A program made the position numbers and the translations under genes. From CAVSCR01 sp963726575 (GTDB lineage: Bacteria > Actinomycetota > Actinomycetes > JAHEKZ01), in contig CAVSCR010000003.1 of NCBI GenBank assembly GCA_963726575.1, positions 620,001-684,000 of the forward strand: DNA of 64,000 nucleotides, in the 5' to 3' direction. Of the stretch, positions 36,454 through 44,719 are shown piece by piece. How positions within the stretch are numbered: position 1 is the stretch's first letter; each line of letters begins with the position of its first letter. The notes beneath the pieces were generated by a model. The model saw only the letters and a list, made by a program, of their open reading frames with translations, did no database searches and was not told where the DNA came from.

Positions 36454-37257
36454 GTGCTGCGCGTCCTGCTCTCTCCCCGGTATGCGGCACTGGTGTTGCT
36501 CGCCTTCCTGCTCGCCGCGGCGTTCGGCTCATTGGGCCGCTGGCAGTACCACCAGGCTCGGATGGTCATCACGACGCAGCAGCAGTCCGGCCTGGCCCCG
36601 GTGGCACTGACGTCGATCATCTTGCCCAGAACGCCGGTTCCGGGCAGTGATGTCGCGCTGCTGGTGAGCGTCAGCGGACACTACGACCCCAGCGGACAGC
36701 TGGTCCTGCCCGACCGCACACCCCGCGGCATCCCCACCGGTCCCACCGATCGTCCGGTGGGGGTGTGGGTGCTCACCCCGCTGGTCACCGACCAGCACAT
36801 GGTGGTTCCCGTCGTCCGGGGGTGGGCGCGCAATGCGGAGTCGGTCAGCGCGCCCCCGACCGGTTCGGTGGAGGTCACGGGACGCCTGTACGCATCGGAG
36901 AGCACGGCGCTGCGCGACCCCAACCAGACCACGCTGCCCACCGGACAGATCGACATCGTCAGCGGTGCCGAACTCGTCTCGCGCTGGTCGGGTGACCTGC
37001 TCGACGGGTACCTGACGGTCGTCCACGAACAGCCGGCCGGCTCCGGGTTGCGGCCGGTGACACCGACCGGATCGCCACCGTCGTACGGACTGCACTGGCG
37101 CAACGCCGTGTACGCCGTGCAGTGGTGGTGCTTCGCCGCCTTCGTGCTGTTCTTCGCCTTCCGGGTGGTCCGGGACGAGGCTCGACGCCGGGAAGGCCCT
37201 GCCGAGTCCGCCGGGCCGGTCGACCCGGTTGCCCCGCCCCCGGCGTCAGCCGGCTGA
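36454..37257 (+). CDS. SURF1-family cytochrome oxidase biogenesis protein
   Basis: 267 residues. One helix near the N-terminus (about 8-26), a large extracytoplasmic domain with LGRWQYHQARM, VSGHYDPSGQLVLPDRTPRG, WVLTPLVTD and VVRGWARNAE, and a second helix near the C-terminus (NAVYAVQWWCFAAFVLFFAFRVV). This two-helix topology is standard for SURF1/Shy1, which helps insert heme a into aa3-type oxidase. No oxidase genes in the window. The tail is Pro-rich. Confidence 0.9.
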   Translation: MLRVLLSPRYAALVLLAFLLAAAFGSLGRWQYHQARMVITTQQQSGLAPVALTSIILPRTPVPGSDVALLVSVSGHYDPSGQLVLPDRTPRGIPTGPTDRPVGVWVLTPLVTDQHMVVPVVRGWARNAESVSAPPTGSVEVTGRLYASESTALRDPNQTTLPTGQIDIVSGAELVSRWSGDLLDGYLTVVHEQPAGSGLRPVTPTGSPPSYGLHWRNAVYAVQWWCFAAFVLFFAFRVVRDEARRREGPAESAGPVDPVAPPPASAG

Positions 37258-37266
37258 GCCAGCACC

Positions 37267-37272
37267 TACGCT
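37267..37272 (+). promoter_or_regulatory. -10 element of the DUF3817 gene
   Basis: TACGCT ends 6 nt before GTG 37279. Confidence 0.45.
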
Positions 37273-37278
37273 GATCGT

Positions 37279-37638
37279 GTGCAGTCGTCCCTGACCTTCT
37301 ACCGCGTCATGGCCTGGATCGTCGGCGTCCTTTTGATCGTGCTGGTGCTCGTGGCGGTGCCGATCAAGTACCTGGGCCACAACGACACCCTGGTCGCCAT
37401 CGTCGGACCGGCCCACGGCTTCATGTACATGGCCTACCTGGTGTCAGTGATGAACCTGGCGCTGCGCTCACGCTGGATGCACGACGGCTGGGGCTGGGTC
37501 CGGACGCTGCTCGTGGCGTTGGCGGGGACGGTTCCGTTCCTGTCGTTCGTGGCCGAGCACCTCGTGACCAAGCACGTGGGTGCGGAGTTCGCTCAGCTGT
37601 CGGCCGCCGGGGCTTCGCCGTCGTCGGCGACTTCCTGA
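37279..37638 (+). CDS. DUF3817 integral membrane protein
   Basis: 119 residues with three hydrophobic segments (about 10-28, 43-62, 75-92). The conserved core VGPAHGFMYMAYLVSVMNLALRSRW is diagnostic of DUF3817. Function unknown; common beside mca or SURF1 genes in actinobacteria. GTG start. The 3' end overlaps the convergent small membrane protein gene by 46 bp. Confidence 0.88.
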   Translation: MQSSLTFYRVMAWIVGVLLIVLVLVAVPIKYLGHNDTLVAIVGPAHGFMYMAYLVSVMNLALRSRWMHDGWGWVRTLLVALAGTVPFLSFVAEHLVTKHVGAEFAQLSAAGASPSSATS

Positions 37639-37847
37639 TCGCTCCCCGCGTCTGCTGCGTCTGCTGCGTCTGCCGCGTCTGGTTCGTCTGACGTCTGGGC
37701 CGTGTGCTCCTCCTCGAAGGTCGACGGCACCTTGCGCAGGTGCCTCACCATCGAGTACCACAACGCCACCGTCGCGACGGCGAGGAACACGACGATGAGG
37801 AACGCGACCAGGCCGGGTCCCAACGAGGTGCTCTGAACGGTGTCCAC
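37593..37847 (-). CDS. Small single-pass membrane protein with acidic repeat tail
   Basis: 84 residues. One transmembrane helix (about 11-32, LVAFLIVVFLAVATVALWYSM), then a basic stretch RHLRKVPSTFEEE and an acidic tail with DAADAADAAD encoded by a 9-bp repeat. It starts 5 bp after the mca stop, so it belongs to the mca transcript. Small membrane proteins of this shape follow mca in many actinobacteria. Function unknown. Only the part from GTG 37847 is counted real. Confidence 0.75.
   Translation of the reverse strand: MDTVQSTSLGPGLVAFLIVVFLAVATVALWYSMVRHLRKVPSTFEEEHTAQTSDEPDAADAADAADAGSDQEVADDGEAPAADS
37648..37680. repeat. 9-bp tandem repeat encoding Asp-Ala-Ala
   Basis: CTGCTGCGT-type 9-base units, about three copies, give the DAADAADAAD tail of the small membrane protein. 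Confidence 0.6.
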
Positions 37848-37852
37848 GAGCC

Positions 37853-38752
37853 TCAGCCCCCCGGCCGCAGTCCGGCGAACAAGTCGTCCTCGGGAACCGT
37901 GGTCGTCACCAACGACCGGGCCAGCTCGAAGTCCTCGGTCGGCCAGGCCGACTGCTGGATCGGCATCGGCACCGAGAACCACCAGCTGTCGGCGTCGATC
38001 TGGGTCGCGTGGGCGCGCAATGCGTCATCGCGGGCCTGGAACCACGCGGCGCATTCGACGCGGGTGGTCACCCGGCCCTCGTCCTCGGGACGGTCGATCC
38101 ACTCTGCGAGCCACTCGGCGTAGGGCGACTCCAGACCCGCGGCCAGCACGGCCTCGTGCAGGGCGAGGAACCGGGGCTTGTTGAAGGAGAACTGGTAGTA
38201 GAGCTTCTGGGGCTGCCAGGGGGCACCCGCTTCGGGGTACTGGTCGGCGTCGGGCGCAGCGTCGAAGGCCCGGATGCTGATCTCGTGACACATGATGTGG
38301 TCCGGGTGGGCGTAACCACCGCGTTCGTCGTAGGTGGTGACGACGTGCGGCCGAAACGATCGCATCAGTGCGACCAGAGGCGCCGCCGCCACCTCGACGT
38401 CGAGTCGGGCGAAGCAGTCGTCGGGGAGACCGTCGAGGTGGGTTTGCGGCTCGTAGCCCTCGATGTAACCGGAGTCGACGAAGCCCAGCCACTCCTGGCG
38501 CACGCCCAGGATCTCGCGTGCCCGGTCCATCTCGGCACGTCGCACTTGCGGCAGGTTCGCCAGGATGTCGGGGTCGTCAGCCAGCTTCGGGTTGAGGATC
38601 TCGCCGCGTTCGCCACCGGTGCAGGTGACCACGAGCACGTCGACGCCCTCTGAGACGTAGCGGGCCATGGAGGCGGCACCTTTGCTCGACTCGTCGTCGG
38701 GGTGCGCATGGACCGCCATCAGGCGCAGCGGTTCGTCCCCTCCGGATGCCAC
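37853..38752 (-). CDS. mca: Mycothiol S-conjugate amidase
   Basis: Zinc amidase that cleaves mycothiol conjugates to a mercapturic acid and GlcN-Ins, detoxifying electrophiles; diagnostic of mycothiol-producing actinobacteria. 299 residues. Metal motif AVHAHPDDESSKG near the N-terminus and GGYAHPDHIMCHEI, with TGGERGEILNP and YYQFSFNKPRF. It is longer and more Mca-like than MshB. GTG 38752 is chosen by TACGCT 6 nt upstream; the frame to 39073 is antisense to DUF4307. Divergent from DUF4307 with 69 bp between starts. Confidence 0.95.
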   Translation of the reverse strand: MASGGDEPLRLMAVHAHPDDESSKGAASMARYVSEGVDVLVVTCTGGERGEILNPKLADDPDILANLPQVRRAEMDRAREILGVRQEWLGFVDSGYIEGYEPQTHLDGLPDDCFARLDVEVAAAPLVALMRSFRPHVVTTYDERGGYAHPDHIMCHEISIRAFDAAPDADQYPEAGAPWQPQKLYYQFSFNKPRFLALHEAVLAAGLESPYAEWLAEWIDRPEDEGRVTTRVECAAWFQARDDALRAHATQIDADSWWFSVPMPIQQSAWPTEDFELARSLVTTTVPEDDLFAGLRPGG

Positions 38753-38758
38753 CCGGGC

Positions 38759-38764
38759 AGCGTA
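38759..38764 (-). promoter_or_regulatory. -10 element of mca
   Basis: TACGCT ends 6 nt before GTG 38752. Confidence 0.5.
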
Positions 38765-38809
38765 GGCGACCCACGCGACACCGACGTCGGCGGTACGACG
38801 CGCGGCCCG

Positions 38810-38815
38810 CAGAAT
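38810..38815 (+). promoter_or_regulatory. -10-like element of the DUF4307 gene
   Basis: CAGAAT ends 6 nt before GTG 38822. Confidence 0.45.
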
Positions 38816-38821
38816 GGTCGC

Positions 38822-39241
38822 GTGGACGCAACCCCCGTAGCCGGCATCACGCAGGAGCAGGCGGCGCTGTTGCAGCAGCGCTACGGCCCGGCCCGTCGCA
38901 AGCCGGTGGGCGTACTGGTGGCGGTCGGCGTGTTGGTGGCCGGGCTGCTCACCTGGCTCGTGTGGGCCGGGTTGCTCGCCGCAAATCCAGCGGTGCGCTG
39001 GGAGCTCACCGGCTACTCCCACGTGACCGACCGGTCGATCCAGGCGAGCTTCACCGTGACCAAGCAGGTGCACGACACGGTCGTCTGCACCCTGCAGGCA
39101 CGCGACATCAACAACAACGAGGTCGGCCGGTCCGACGTCACGATTGCAGACGCACTCACGCAGGTGCAGGTGAACTACACCCTGAAGGTCATCGCACGGC
39201 CCACGACGGTTGACGTGTTGAGCTGCGTAGTTGCTCAGTAG
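38822..39241 (+). CDS. DUF4307 membrane protein
   Basis: 139 residues. A basic segment YGPARRKPVGV precedes one helix (about 30-52). An extracytoplasmic beta-rich domain (VRWELTGYSHVTDRSIQASFTVTK, VVCTLQARDINNNEVGRSDV) follows. Matches the conserved actinobacterial family divergent from mca (Rv1081c position). Function unknown. GTG start set by CAGAAT upstream. The 3' end overlaps the MFS gene by 7 bp. Confidence 0.85.
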   Translation: MDATPVAGITQEQAALLQQRYGPARRKPVGVLVAVGVLVAGLLTWLVWAGLLAANPAVRWELTGYSHVTDRSIQASFTVTKQVHDTVVCTLQARDINNNEVGRSDVTIADALTQVQVNYTLKVIARPTTVDVLSCVVAQ

Positions 39242-40953
39242 GTGGGGATACGGCGGGCGATCAGATCGTCCGCCCGGTTGTTCACTTCGCTGTCTCCGCT
39301 GACCGCCGACAAGAAGTCGTCTCGGTCCAAGGCCAGCAACACCGACGGTCGCACGGCGGTGACCGTGGCAGTTCGCGGGACGTCGCGCAGCAAGGCGATC
39401 TCGCCGATCGGCTCGCCGCGGCCAGCTACCCCCAGCTGCTTGCCGGCGAACGTGATCGCGAGCTCACCGGATTCGACCAGGTAGAACCGGTCGCCCTCCT
39501 CACCCTCTCCGATGATGACATCTCCCGCGGCCAGCTCCACGCGCACCAGCTGCTGGGCGATCAGCTCCAGCGACTTCGCCTCCAGCGGTGCGAACAGGCT
39601 GGTCTCGCGCAGCAGCGGTAGTCCTTCGGGCTCGCGCAGGTCGCGGTCGAGGCGCCGGAACCGGGCCATCGCCGGCGTCACCACCACAACCATGAACGCA
39701 GCGAGCGCGGCAAGGGACCACCGCAGTCCGATCGTGATGATGAGCAACGGCATGATCACCGAACCCAGACTCATGGCCGCGATCAGTCCTGACTCCAGGG
39801 CTCCGAAGACCCGACCGAGCACTTCGTCTGGCGCCGATCGCTGGATGATCGTCGATGCGTTGACATCGACAACGGGGTTGGCGACGCCGACCACGAACAT
39901 GGCCAAGAACGCTGCTCCGGTCTGCGGCCACACCGCTACCAGCAGCAGGGGGAGAGCCCAGAACAGCACCCCGACGGCGAAGTCTGATGCCAGACGTTGC
40001 CGAGACGCCCTTGCGATCGCGACCAGTCCGCCGATGATCGAGCCGATCCCGAGCACGCTGTCCAGGTAGCCGATGCCATGAGCACCGAACGACGTCATCT
40101 GGACCGCGATCGCCACGCCGAACACGATCGAAGCGCCAGCCACCAGTGTCTGCGCGCAGTAGACGATGCTCACGAGGCGCAGGTTGGGGCGTCGCCAGAT
40201 CTCGGCGAAGCCGGCCATGGAGTCGGCGAAGAACGAGGCGCTGCCCGCCTCGGTCTGGTCTGCGTCAGCGTCAGCGTCAGCGTCCATCGCTTCGGGTGGC
40301 GATGGCGCCGCCCCATTCGCAGCCCCGCTCGCAGCCAGCTTGGCACCCACTCGGATCCGGCTCACCAGTGCCGCCGAGACCAGGAAAGTCGCCGCGTTGA
40401 ACACGACCACCACCTGCACCGTGGTGACGCTGAGCAGCAGACCACCGATCGCGGGACCAAGGAAGAACGCCAGGCTCTCCAGGGTGCTGGCCGTCCCGTT
40501 GGCGGCGGTCAGCTCCTCGGGGCGGTCGACCAGGCTCGGCAGGAGGGCCGCGAGGGCCGGTCGGAAGGGCGACCCGCACAACGAGCCGACCGTTGCGACG
40601 GCGAACACGCTGAGCGCCGGCGCGTCTGTGGCGATGAGGAGAGCCGCAAGCGAGACCAGCACCGCTCGGCACAGATCCGCGCCGATCATGACCGACTTGC
40701 GGGAGAACCGGTCGGCCAGGGTCGACGCGAACGGCGTCACCAAGGCGATGAGCACCAACCGCAACGTCGCCCAGACGCCGACCGCGGTGACACCACCGAC
40801 GTCGTAGGCCCAGACGACGATGGCGGTGGCGTAGGCCCAGTCCCCGATGGCTGACGCAGCGAAGGCGAGGTTGAGCCGCCGTAGGTTGGGATTGCGCGCG
40901 ATGGTGGCCAGCGACGTCCGTGCCTCGCGGACCGGGTCGCTGATCCGACCCAT
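39235..40953 (-). CDS. MFS transporter with C-terminal cyclic nucleotide-binding domain
   Basis: 572 residues. Residues about 15-425 form a 12-helix major facilitator resembling EntS/MFS_3 exporters (WAYATAIVVWAYDVG, LADRFSRKSVMIGADL), with a long acidic cytoplasmic loop (about 220-240) holding an Asp-Ala repeat. Residues about 440-560 form a cNMP-binding jelly roll: LFAPLEAKSLELIAQQL, GDVIIGEGEEGDRFYLVESGEL and the phosphate cassette GEIALLRDVPRTATV. Known in actinobacteria but uncommon; transport gated by cAMP or cGMP is inference. The tail ends LIARRIPTY. Confidence 0.9.
   Translation of the reverse strand: MGRISDPVREARTSLATIARNPNLRRLNLAFAASAIGDWAYATAIVVWAYDVGGVTAVGVWATLRLVLIALVTPFASTLADRFSRKSVMIGADLCRAVLVSLAALLIATDAPALSVFAVATVGSLCGSPFRPALAALLPSLVDRPEELTAANGTASTLESLAFFLGPAIGGLLLSVTTVQVVVVFNAATFLVSAALVSRIRVGAKLAASGAANGAAPSPPEAMDADADADADQTEAGSASFFADSMAGFAEIWRRPNLRLVSIVYCAQTLVAGASIVFGVAIAVQMTSFGAHGIGYLDSVLGIGSIIGGLVAIARASRQRLASDFAVGVLFWALPLLLVAVWPQTGAAFLAMFVVGVANPVVDVNASTIIQRSAPDEVLGRVFGALESGLIAAMSLGSVIMPLLIITIGLRWSLAALAAFMVVVVTPAMARFRRLDRDLREPEGLPLLRETSLFAPLEAKSLELIAQQLVRVELAAGDVIIGEGEEGDRFYLVESGELAITFAGKQLGVAGRGEPIGEIALLRDVPRTATVTAVRPSVLLALDRDDFLSAVSGDSEVNNRADDLIARRIPTY
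40262..40284. repeat. 6-bp microsatellite in the MFS loop
   Basis: GCGTCA repeated 3.8 times, encoding alternating Asp and Ala in the cytoplasmic loop of the transporter. In-frame length change is possible. Confidence 0.7.
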
Positions 40954-41100
40954 CAGGAAACGCTCACGCCGGCCACGCGCCGGACCCTAGCGGGCCAGGG
41001 CGCGAGCGTCCGCCAAACCGGAACGGTGATCTGGCGTGGGCCGGCTTGTTAGCCTGACAACTCGACCGACTCGACCGCCTCGCCAAGCACAGGAGCAACC

Positions 41101-41589
41101 GTGACGACGTGGCTGACCCAAGATGCCTACGACCGGCTCAAGGGTGAGTACGAGGTGCTCACAACCGAGGGTCGGGTCAACATCTCCAAGAAGATCGGTG
41201 CCGCCCGGGAAGAGGGCGACCTGCGCGAGAACGGCGGCTACCACGCCGCCAAGGAGGAGCAGGGAAAGATGGAGGCGCGGATCAAGCAGCTGCGTCACAT
41301 CCTCGAAACGGCTCAGGTGGGCGAACCACCCGAGGCCGACGGCACCGCCCAGGTGGGGCACCTCGTCAAGGTCACCTTCATCGGCGGCGCGCTGGACGGC
41401 GAGACCGAGACGTTCCTGCTGGGTTCGCGAGAACAAGCCGGCGACCACGACATCGAGGTGTTCAGTCCGCAGTCACCGCTCGGTGGTGCCGTCATGGGTC
41501 AGGCGCTCGGCGAGCAAGTGACCTACTCCTTGCCCAACGGAAAGCAGCTGCAGGTGCGCCTGGAGTCCTCAGAGCCGTTCGTGCCCTGA
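41101..41589 (+). CDS. greA: Transcription elongation factor GreA
   Basis: Cleaves backtracked RNA in stalled RNA polymerase. 162 residues. The N-terminal coiled coil includes LTQDAYDRLKGEYEVL and REEGDLRENGGYHAAKEEQGKMEARI, with the acidic tip residues in EEGDLREN. The C-terminal FKBP-like domain has SPQSPLGGAVMGQALGEQVTYSLPNG. GTG start preceded by AGGAG, so unlike many neighbours it has a leader and a ribosome binding site. A TAGCCT hexamer about 48 nt upstream may be the -10. Confidence 0.96.
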   Translation: MTTWLTQDAYDRLKGEYEVLTTEGRVNISKKIGAAREEGDLRENGGYHAAKEEQGKMEARIKQLRHILETAQVGEPPEADGTAQVGHLVKVTFIGGALDGETETFLLGSREQAGDHDIEVFSPQSPLGGAVMGQALGEQVTYSLPNGKQLQVRLESSEPFVP

Positions 41590-41653
41590 CCCGCGGGTCG
41601 GTGTCGCCTCAGGGCTGGCTCGAGGGCGAGTTCCCGATCACGTTGTTGAAGCA

Positions 41654-41671
41654 CTGCTGCTGCTGCTGCTG
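41654..41671. repeat. CTG triplet tract
   Basis: Six CTG units, encoding six Gln on the minus strand near the end of the DUF4190-like protein. Confidence 0.7.
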
Positions 41672-42013
41672 GGTCAGGGAGGGGTCGGCGCAGTCGACCA
41701 GGTCGCCGATCACGCGACTGACGAGCACGGTCAACACGATGCCGAGCACCACGGAGCACGCCCCGATGACGGTGGCCGCGATCGCCAAGCCCTTGCCGCC
41801 GGATCGACCCGCCTGCGCCCGCGCCCAGGCGACGATGCCGAGGACGAGTGCCGCCACCGCGGCGACGGCGCCGAGGAACGGGATCCAGCACAGTGCTGCG
41901 GACACGATCGCGAGCACCAGTGCCGTGACGGCCAGTGCGCTGCCTGGTCCGGCGGGGGCAGCGGTCGGCAGGTAGCCCGGTGCGGCGTACTGGGGTACGG
42001 CGTACTGCGGGGC

Positions 42014-42058
42014 GTACGGAGTCGGGGCGTACGGAGTCGGGGCGTACGGAGTCGGGGC
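42014..42058. repeat. Three 15-bp tandem repeats
   Basis: Unit GTACGGAGTCGGGGC, three exact copies, encoding TyrAlaProThrPro on the minus strand. Next to a second tract of about 12-bp units (42072-42115) where the frame breaks. Confidence 0.85.
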
Positions 42059-42252
42059 GTACGTGCGGCGGGTACTGGGCGGGGGTACTGCGGCGGGTAC
42101 TGCGGCGGGTACTGGGGTGGGTACCCCACTGGTGGGGGCTGCGGCGGGGGTGGCGGGGCTGTCGGCTCTGGCGGGCCGGGCTGGCTGGGCGGGCCCGTGG
42201 GGGCCGCCCATGGGTTGGCCGGTGGCAAGTCGTCGGGGACGGTCACAGGGCC

Positions 42253-42258
42253 ACGCTA
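42253..42258 (-). promoter_or_regulatory. -10 element of the DUF4190-like gene
   Basis: TAGCGT ends 6 nt before GTG 42246. Confidence 0.5.
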
Positions 42259-42284
42259 GCCCGGTGCGTCAGTCCAGGACCGCG

Positions 42285-42350
42285 GAGTTGATCAAGGAGA
42301 AGATGTCGGACTTTCATGATCAACTCACACCTGATGTCCAAGATCAACTT
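42285..42350. repeat. AT-richer palindromic element with three GATCAAC cores
   Basis: GAGTTGATCA (42285-42294) pairs with TGATCAACTC (42317-42326). A third core AAGATCAACTT lies at 42340-42350. Two GATGTC copies are interspersed. It lies after the ABC-2 permease stop and may terminate that operon or be a dispersed repeat. Confidence 0.5.
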
Positions 42351-42360
42351 GAAGGGTGGG

Positions 42361-43224
42361 CTAGCGGGAGGTCGTGAGGCGGTAGCGACGGATCGCCAGC
42401 GGCACGAACACCGCGAGGATCGCGGTGATCCACACCACCGACATGAAGAGCGGATGTCGTTCGGGGAAGCTGGTGCCGAGGTACGGGTTCGGGTTGCCGA
42501 ACAGCTCTCGCGCGGTGGCCACCACCGACGACACCGGGTTCCAGATCGCGATCGTCTGCACCACCGGTGGCATGCCGGCGAGGGGGACGAATGCGTTCGA
42601 CAGGAACGTCAAGGGGAACAGCCAGATGAACCCGGCCGTGTTGGCCACCTCGGTGTTGGGGACGATCAGCCCGATGTAGGAGCCGATCCAGCTGATGGCG
42701 AAGCCGAACGCGAGGATCAGCAGGAACGCCGCGACCGCCGGCCAGAAGCCGTTCTCGATCCGCCAGCCGACGAGCAGCCCGCAGATACTCATGATGAACA
42801 AGATGAGGACGCTGCGGATCAGGTCCGATGTGGTGCGGCCCGACAACACCGCTGACCTGGCCATCGGCAGCGAACGGAAGCGGTCGACGAGTCCCTTCTG
42901 CATGTCGTCGGCCATCCCCACACCGGTGGCGGCGCCGTTGAAGGCGATCGTCTGCACGAAGATGCCGGCCATCAGGTACTCGCGGTAGGCGTTGGGGCTC
43001 GGGTCGCCGGGGATCGGGATCGCACCACCGAACACGAACGCGAACAAGAGCACGAACATGACTGGCTGGATCGTGGAGAACACCAACAGTTCCGGGACCC
43101 GCGGGATCTGCAGCAGGTTGCGCTTGGTGACGACGAGTCCGTCGTGCACGGCCCAACGAAGGCGACCGATCGGACCGCGGGATCCAGCTGCGGCGGTCGG
43201 CATCGGGGCTGTCGTGGCGGTCAT
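42361..43224 (-). CDS. ABC-2 exporter permease
   Basis: 287 residues, six hydrophobic segments, DrrB-type. Distinctive parts are VTKRNLLQIPRVPELLVFSTIQPVMFVLLF at the first helix and LTFLSNAFVPLAGMPPVVQTIAIWNPVSSVV near the C-terminus (ABC-2 signature). The start overlaps the ATPase stop by one base. Substrate unknown; likely hydrophobic compounds or lipids. Confidence 0.92.
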   Translation of the reverse strand: MTATTAPMPTAAAGSRGPIGRLRWAVHDGLVVTKRNLLQIPRVPELLVFSTIQPVMFVLLFAFVFGGAIPIPGDPSPNAYREYLMAGIFVQTIAFNGAATGVGMADDMQKGLVDRFRSLPMARSAVLSGRTTSDLIRSVLILFIMSICGLLVGWRIENGFWPAVAAFLLILAFGFAISWIGSYIGLIVPNTEVANTAGFIWLFPLTFLSNAFVPLAGMPPVVQTIAIWNPVSSVVATARELFGNPNPYLGTSFPERHPLFMSVVWITAILAVFVPLAIRRYRLTTSR

Positions 43225-44267
43225 CAGCGCTCCCTGGGGTGGGCGACCTGCTCGTCGCCGGAGTACTCCTCGAGCAGGTGCTCGAGGGGGTGGTCGGTGG
43301 TCACGGTCTCGTCCTCCGCCAACCGACCGGTCAGCGCGAGGAACACGTCGTCCAACGTGGGACGGTGCAGGCCGATGTCGTCGAGCTTGATCTGGAGCTC
43401 GTCGAACCGACGCACCGCGTCGACGAGGGCGGCCGTCCCTGAGCGGGCTGGCACCGACACCGACCGTGAGCGACGGTCGATCGTGGCGTCCTCGGAGCGC
43501 ATCAGCAGACGCAGCTCGCCGGCTGCCTGATCGAGCTGGTCCGCCTCACGCACCACCAGCTGCAGACGCTCCCCGCCCACCTGTCGCTTCAGATCGTCGG
43601 CCGTGCCGCGGGCGATGACACGTCCGTGGTCGACCACGGCGATCTCGTTGGCCAGCCGGTCGGCCTCCTCCAGGTACTGGGTGGTGAGCAGGAGGGTGGC
43701 CCCCGACGCCACGAGCTCCTCGATCACGTCCCACATCTCCAGGCGTCCGCGCGGGTCGAGCCCCGTAGTCGGCTCGTCGAGGAACAGCACCTGCGGTCGC
43801 CCTACCAGGGCACCGGCGAGGTCGAGACGGCGTCGCATCCCGCCGGAGTAGGTCTTGACGCTGCGGTCCGCGGCGTCGGCCAACCGGAACCGTTCCAACA
43901 GCTCGTCGGCCCGCGCCCGGGCGACCGACTTGCCGAGGTGGTAGAGCTGGCCGAAGATCACCAGGTTCTCCAGCCCCGACAGGTTCTCGTCGACCGCTGC
44001 GTACTGACCGGACAACCCGATCACCCTTCGGACCTGCTCGGCGTTGCTGGCAACATCCAGCCCAGCGACCCGCGCCGCTCCGGAGTCGGCGCGCAGCAGT
44101 GTGGTGAGGATGCGCACCAGGGTCGTCTTGCCCGCACCGTTCGGCCCCAGGACCCCGAGCACCGTGCCTTGCGGCACCTCGAGACTGAGCCCGTCGAGCG
44201 CGCGAACGCCCTGCTCGGCCTTGCCGAATGTCTTGACCAGATCCACGGCTTCGATCGCGTGGGTCAT
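43224..44267 (-). CDS. ABC exporter ATP-binding protein, DrrA type
   Basis: 347 residues. Walker A GPNGAGKTT, signature YSGGMRRRLDLA, Walker B VLFLDEPTTGLDPRGR, switch region TTQYLEEADRLA, and a C-terminal DrrA-like domain ending near LTGRLAEDE, with a tail to about 347. A GGAGGGG ribosome binding site lies upstream of the ATG. It follows the DUF2089-like gene by 77 bp on the same strand, so the DUF2089/DUF4097 pair could regulate it. Confidence 0.93.
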   Translation of the reverse strand: MTHAIEAVDLVKTFGKAEQGVRALDGLSLEVPQGTVLGVLGPNGAGKTTLVRILTTLLRADSGAARVAGLDVASNAEQVRRVIGLSGQYAAVDENLSGLENLVIFGQLYHLGKSVARARADELLERFRLADAADRSVKTYSGGMRRRLDLAGALVGRPQVLFLDEPTTGLDPRGRLEMWDVIEELVASGATLLLTTQYLEEADRLANEIAVVDHGRVIARGTADDLKRQVGGERLQLVVREADQLDQAAGELRLLMRSEDATIDRRSRSVSVPARSGTAALVDAVRRFDELQIKLDDIGLHRPTLDDVFLALTGRLAEDETVTTDHPLEHLLEEYSGDEQVAHPRER

Positions 44268-44344
44268 CGCATCGCCCCTCCAGGTTCGTGGCTGTCGTTA
44301 GGCGATTGAGCTGTCGTGCAGGCGAGTGGGAATCGGGTAGTGCG

Positions 44345-44719
44345 TCAGCGGTCCGTGCGCAGCAGAGCCTCTGCCTCTGCGACGTCGAGTCGTCCCGCCG
44401 CGACATCCTCGAAGACCTGACGCCGGTCGACGGGGGGTGCCACGGGCTCGAGCCCGAGTCGGTTCATGACGTCGGCGTACCGCTGACGGGCGGTCGGATA
44501 GCTCACGCCGAGATGTCGCTCGAGGTCCTTCATGTTGCCACGCGACACGAGGAAGACTCGAAGCAATTCCAGGTCGTCGTCGGACAGCCCGCAGAACGCG
44601 CACGGCTGGAACCCGCCGGACAGCTCCGTGCCGCACGAGGAGCACCCGAGTCGGGTGACGTACAGGCGATCGGCACAGACCGGGCAGTCGCGAGGGGCGC
44701 GGTGCATGGGAGAAGTCAC
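44345..44719 (-). CDS. DUF2089-like zinc-ribbon/HTH protein
   Basis: 124 residues from GTG 44719, which overlaps the DUF4097 stop as GTGA. N-terminal Cys pairs CPVC, CSSCG and CAFCG suggest one or two zinc ribbons. The middle LELLRVFLVSRGNMKDLERHLGVSYPTARQRY is a helix-turn-helix as in DUF2089 proteins, followed by a short helix pair VFEDVAAGRLDVAEAEALL. Probably a DNA-binding regulator. Translationally coupled to DUF4097. Confidence 0.85.
   Translation of the reverse strand: MTSPMHRAPRDCPVCADRLYVTRLGCSSCGTELSGGFQPCAFCGLSDDDLELLRVFLVSRGNMKDLERHLGVSYPTARQRYADVMNRLGLEPVAPPVDRRQVFEDVAAGRLDVAEAEALLRTDR

Larger units (their letters stand above)
41609..42246 (-). pseudogene. DUF4190-like Pro-rich membrane protein, apparently frameshifted
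   Basis: Two frames join into one sensible protein. The first, from GTG 42246, reads MTVPDDLPPANPWAAPTGPP and then PPQYPPQYPPQYP. The second, entered near 42060, reads YAPTPYAPTPYAPTPYAPQY, then two or three helices (ALAVTALVLAIVSAALCWIPFL, AVAALVLGIVAWARA, VIGACSVVLGIVLTVLV) and a Gln-rich tail. Removing one base near 42078-42085 and one near 42062 restores a continuous repeat. TAGCGT 6 nt before GTG 42246 supports that start. Either a real double frameshift, a phase-variable tract, or sequencing error in GC-rich repeats. The second frame also has its own ATG at 42211, so an intact shorter gene is possible. Confidence 0.7.

Noticed and set aside
41585..41600. GACCCGCGGGTC palindrome after greA
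   Set aside because: No loop, so it cannot form a stable terminator hairpin; chance palindromes are common at this GC content.
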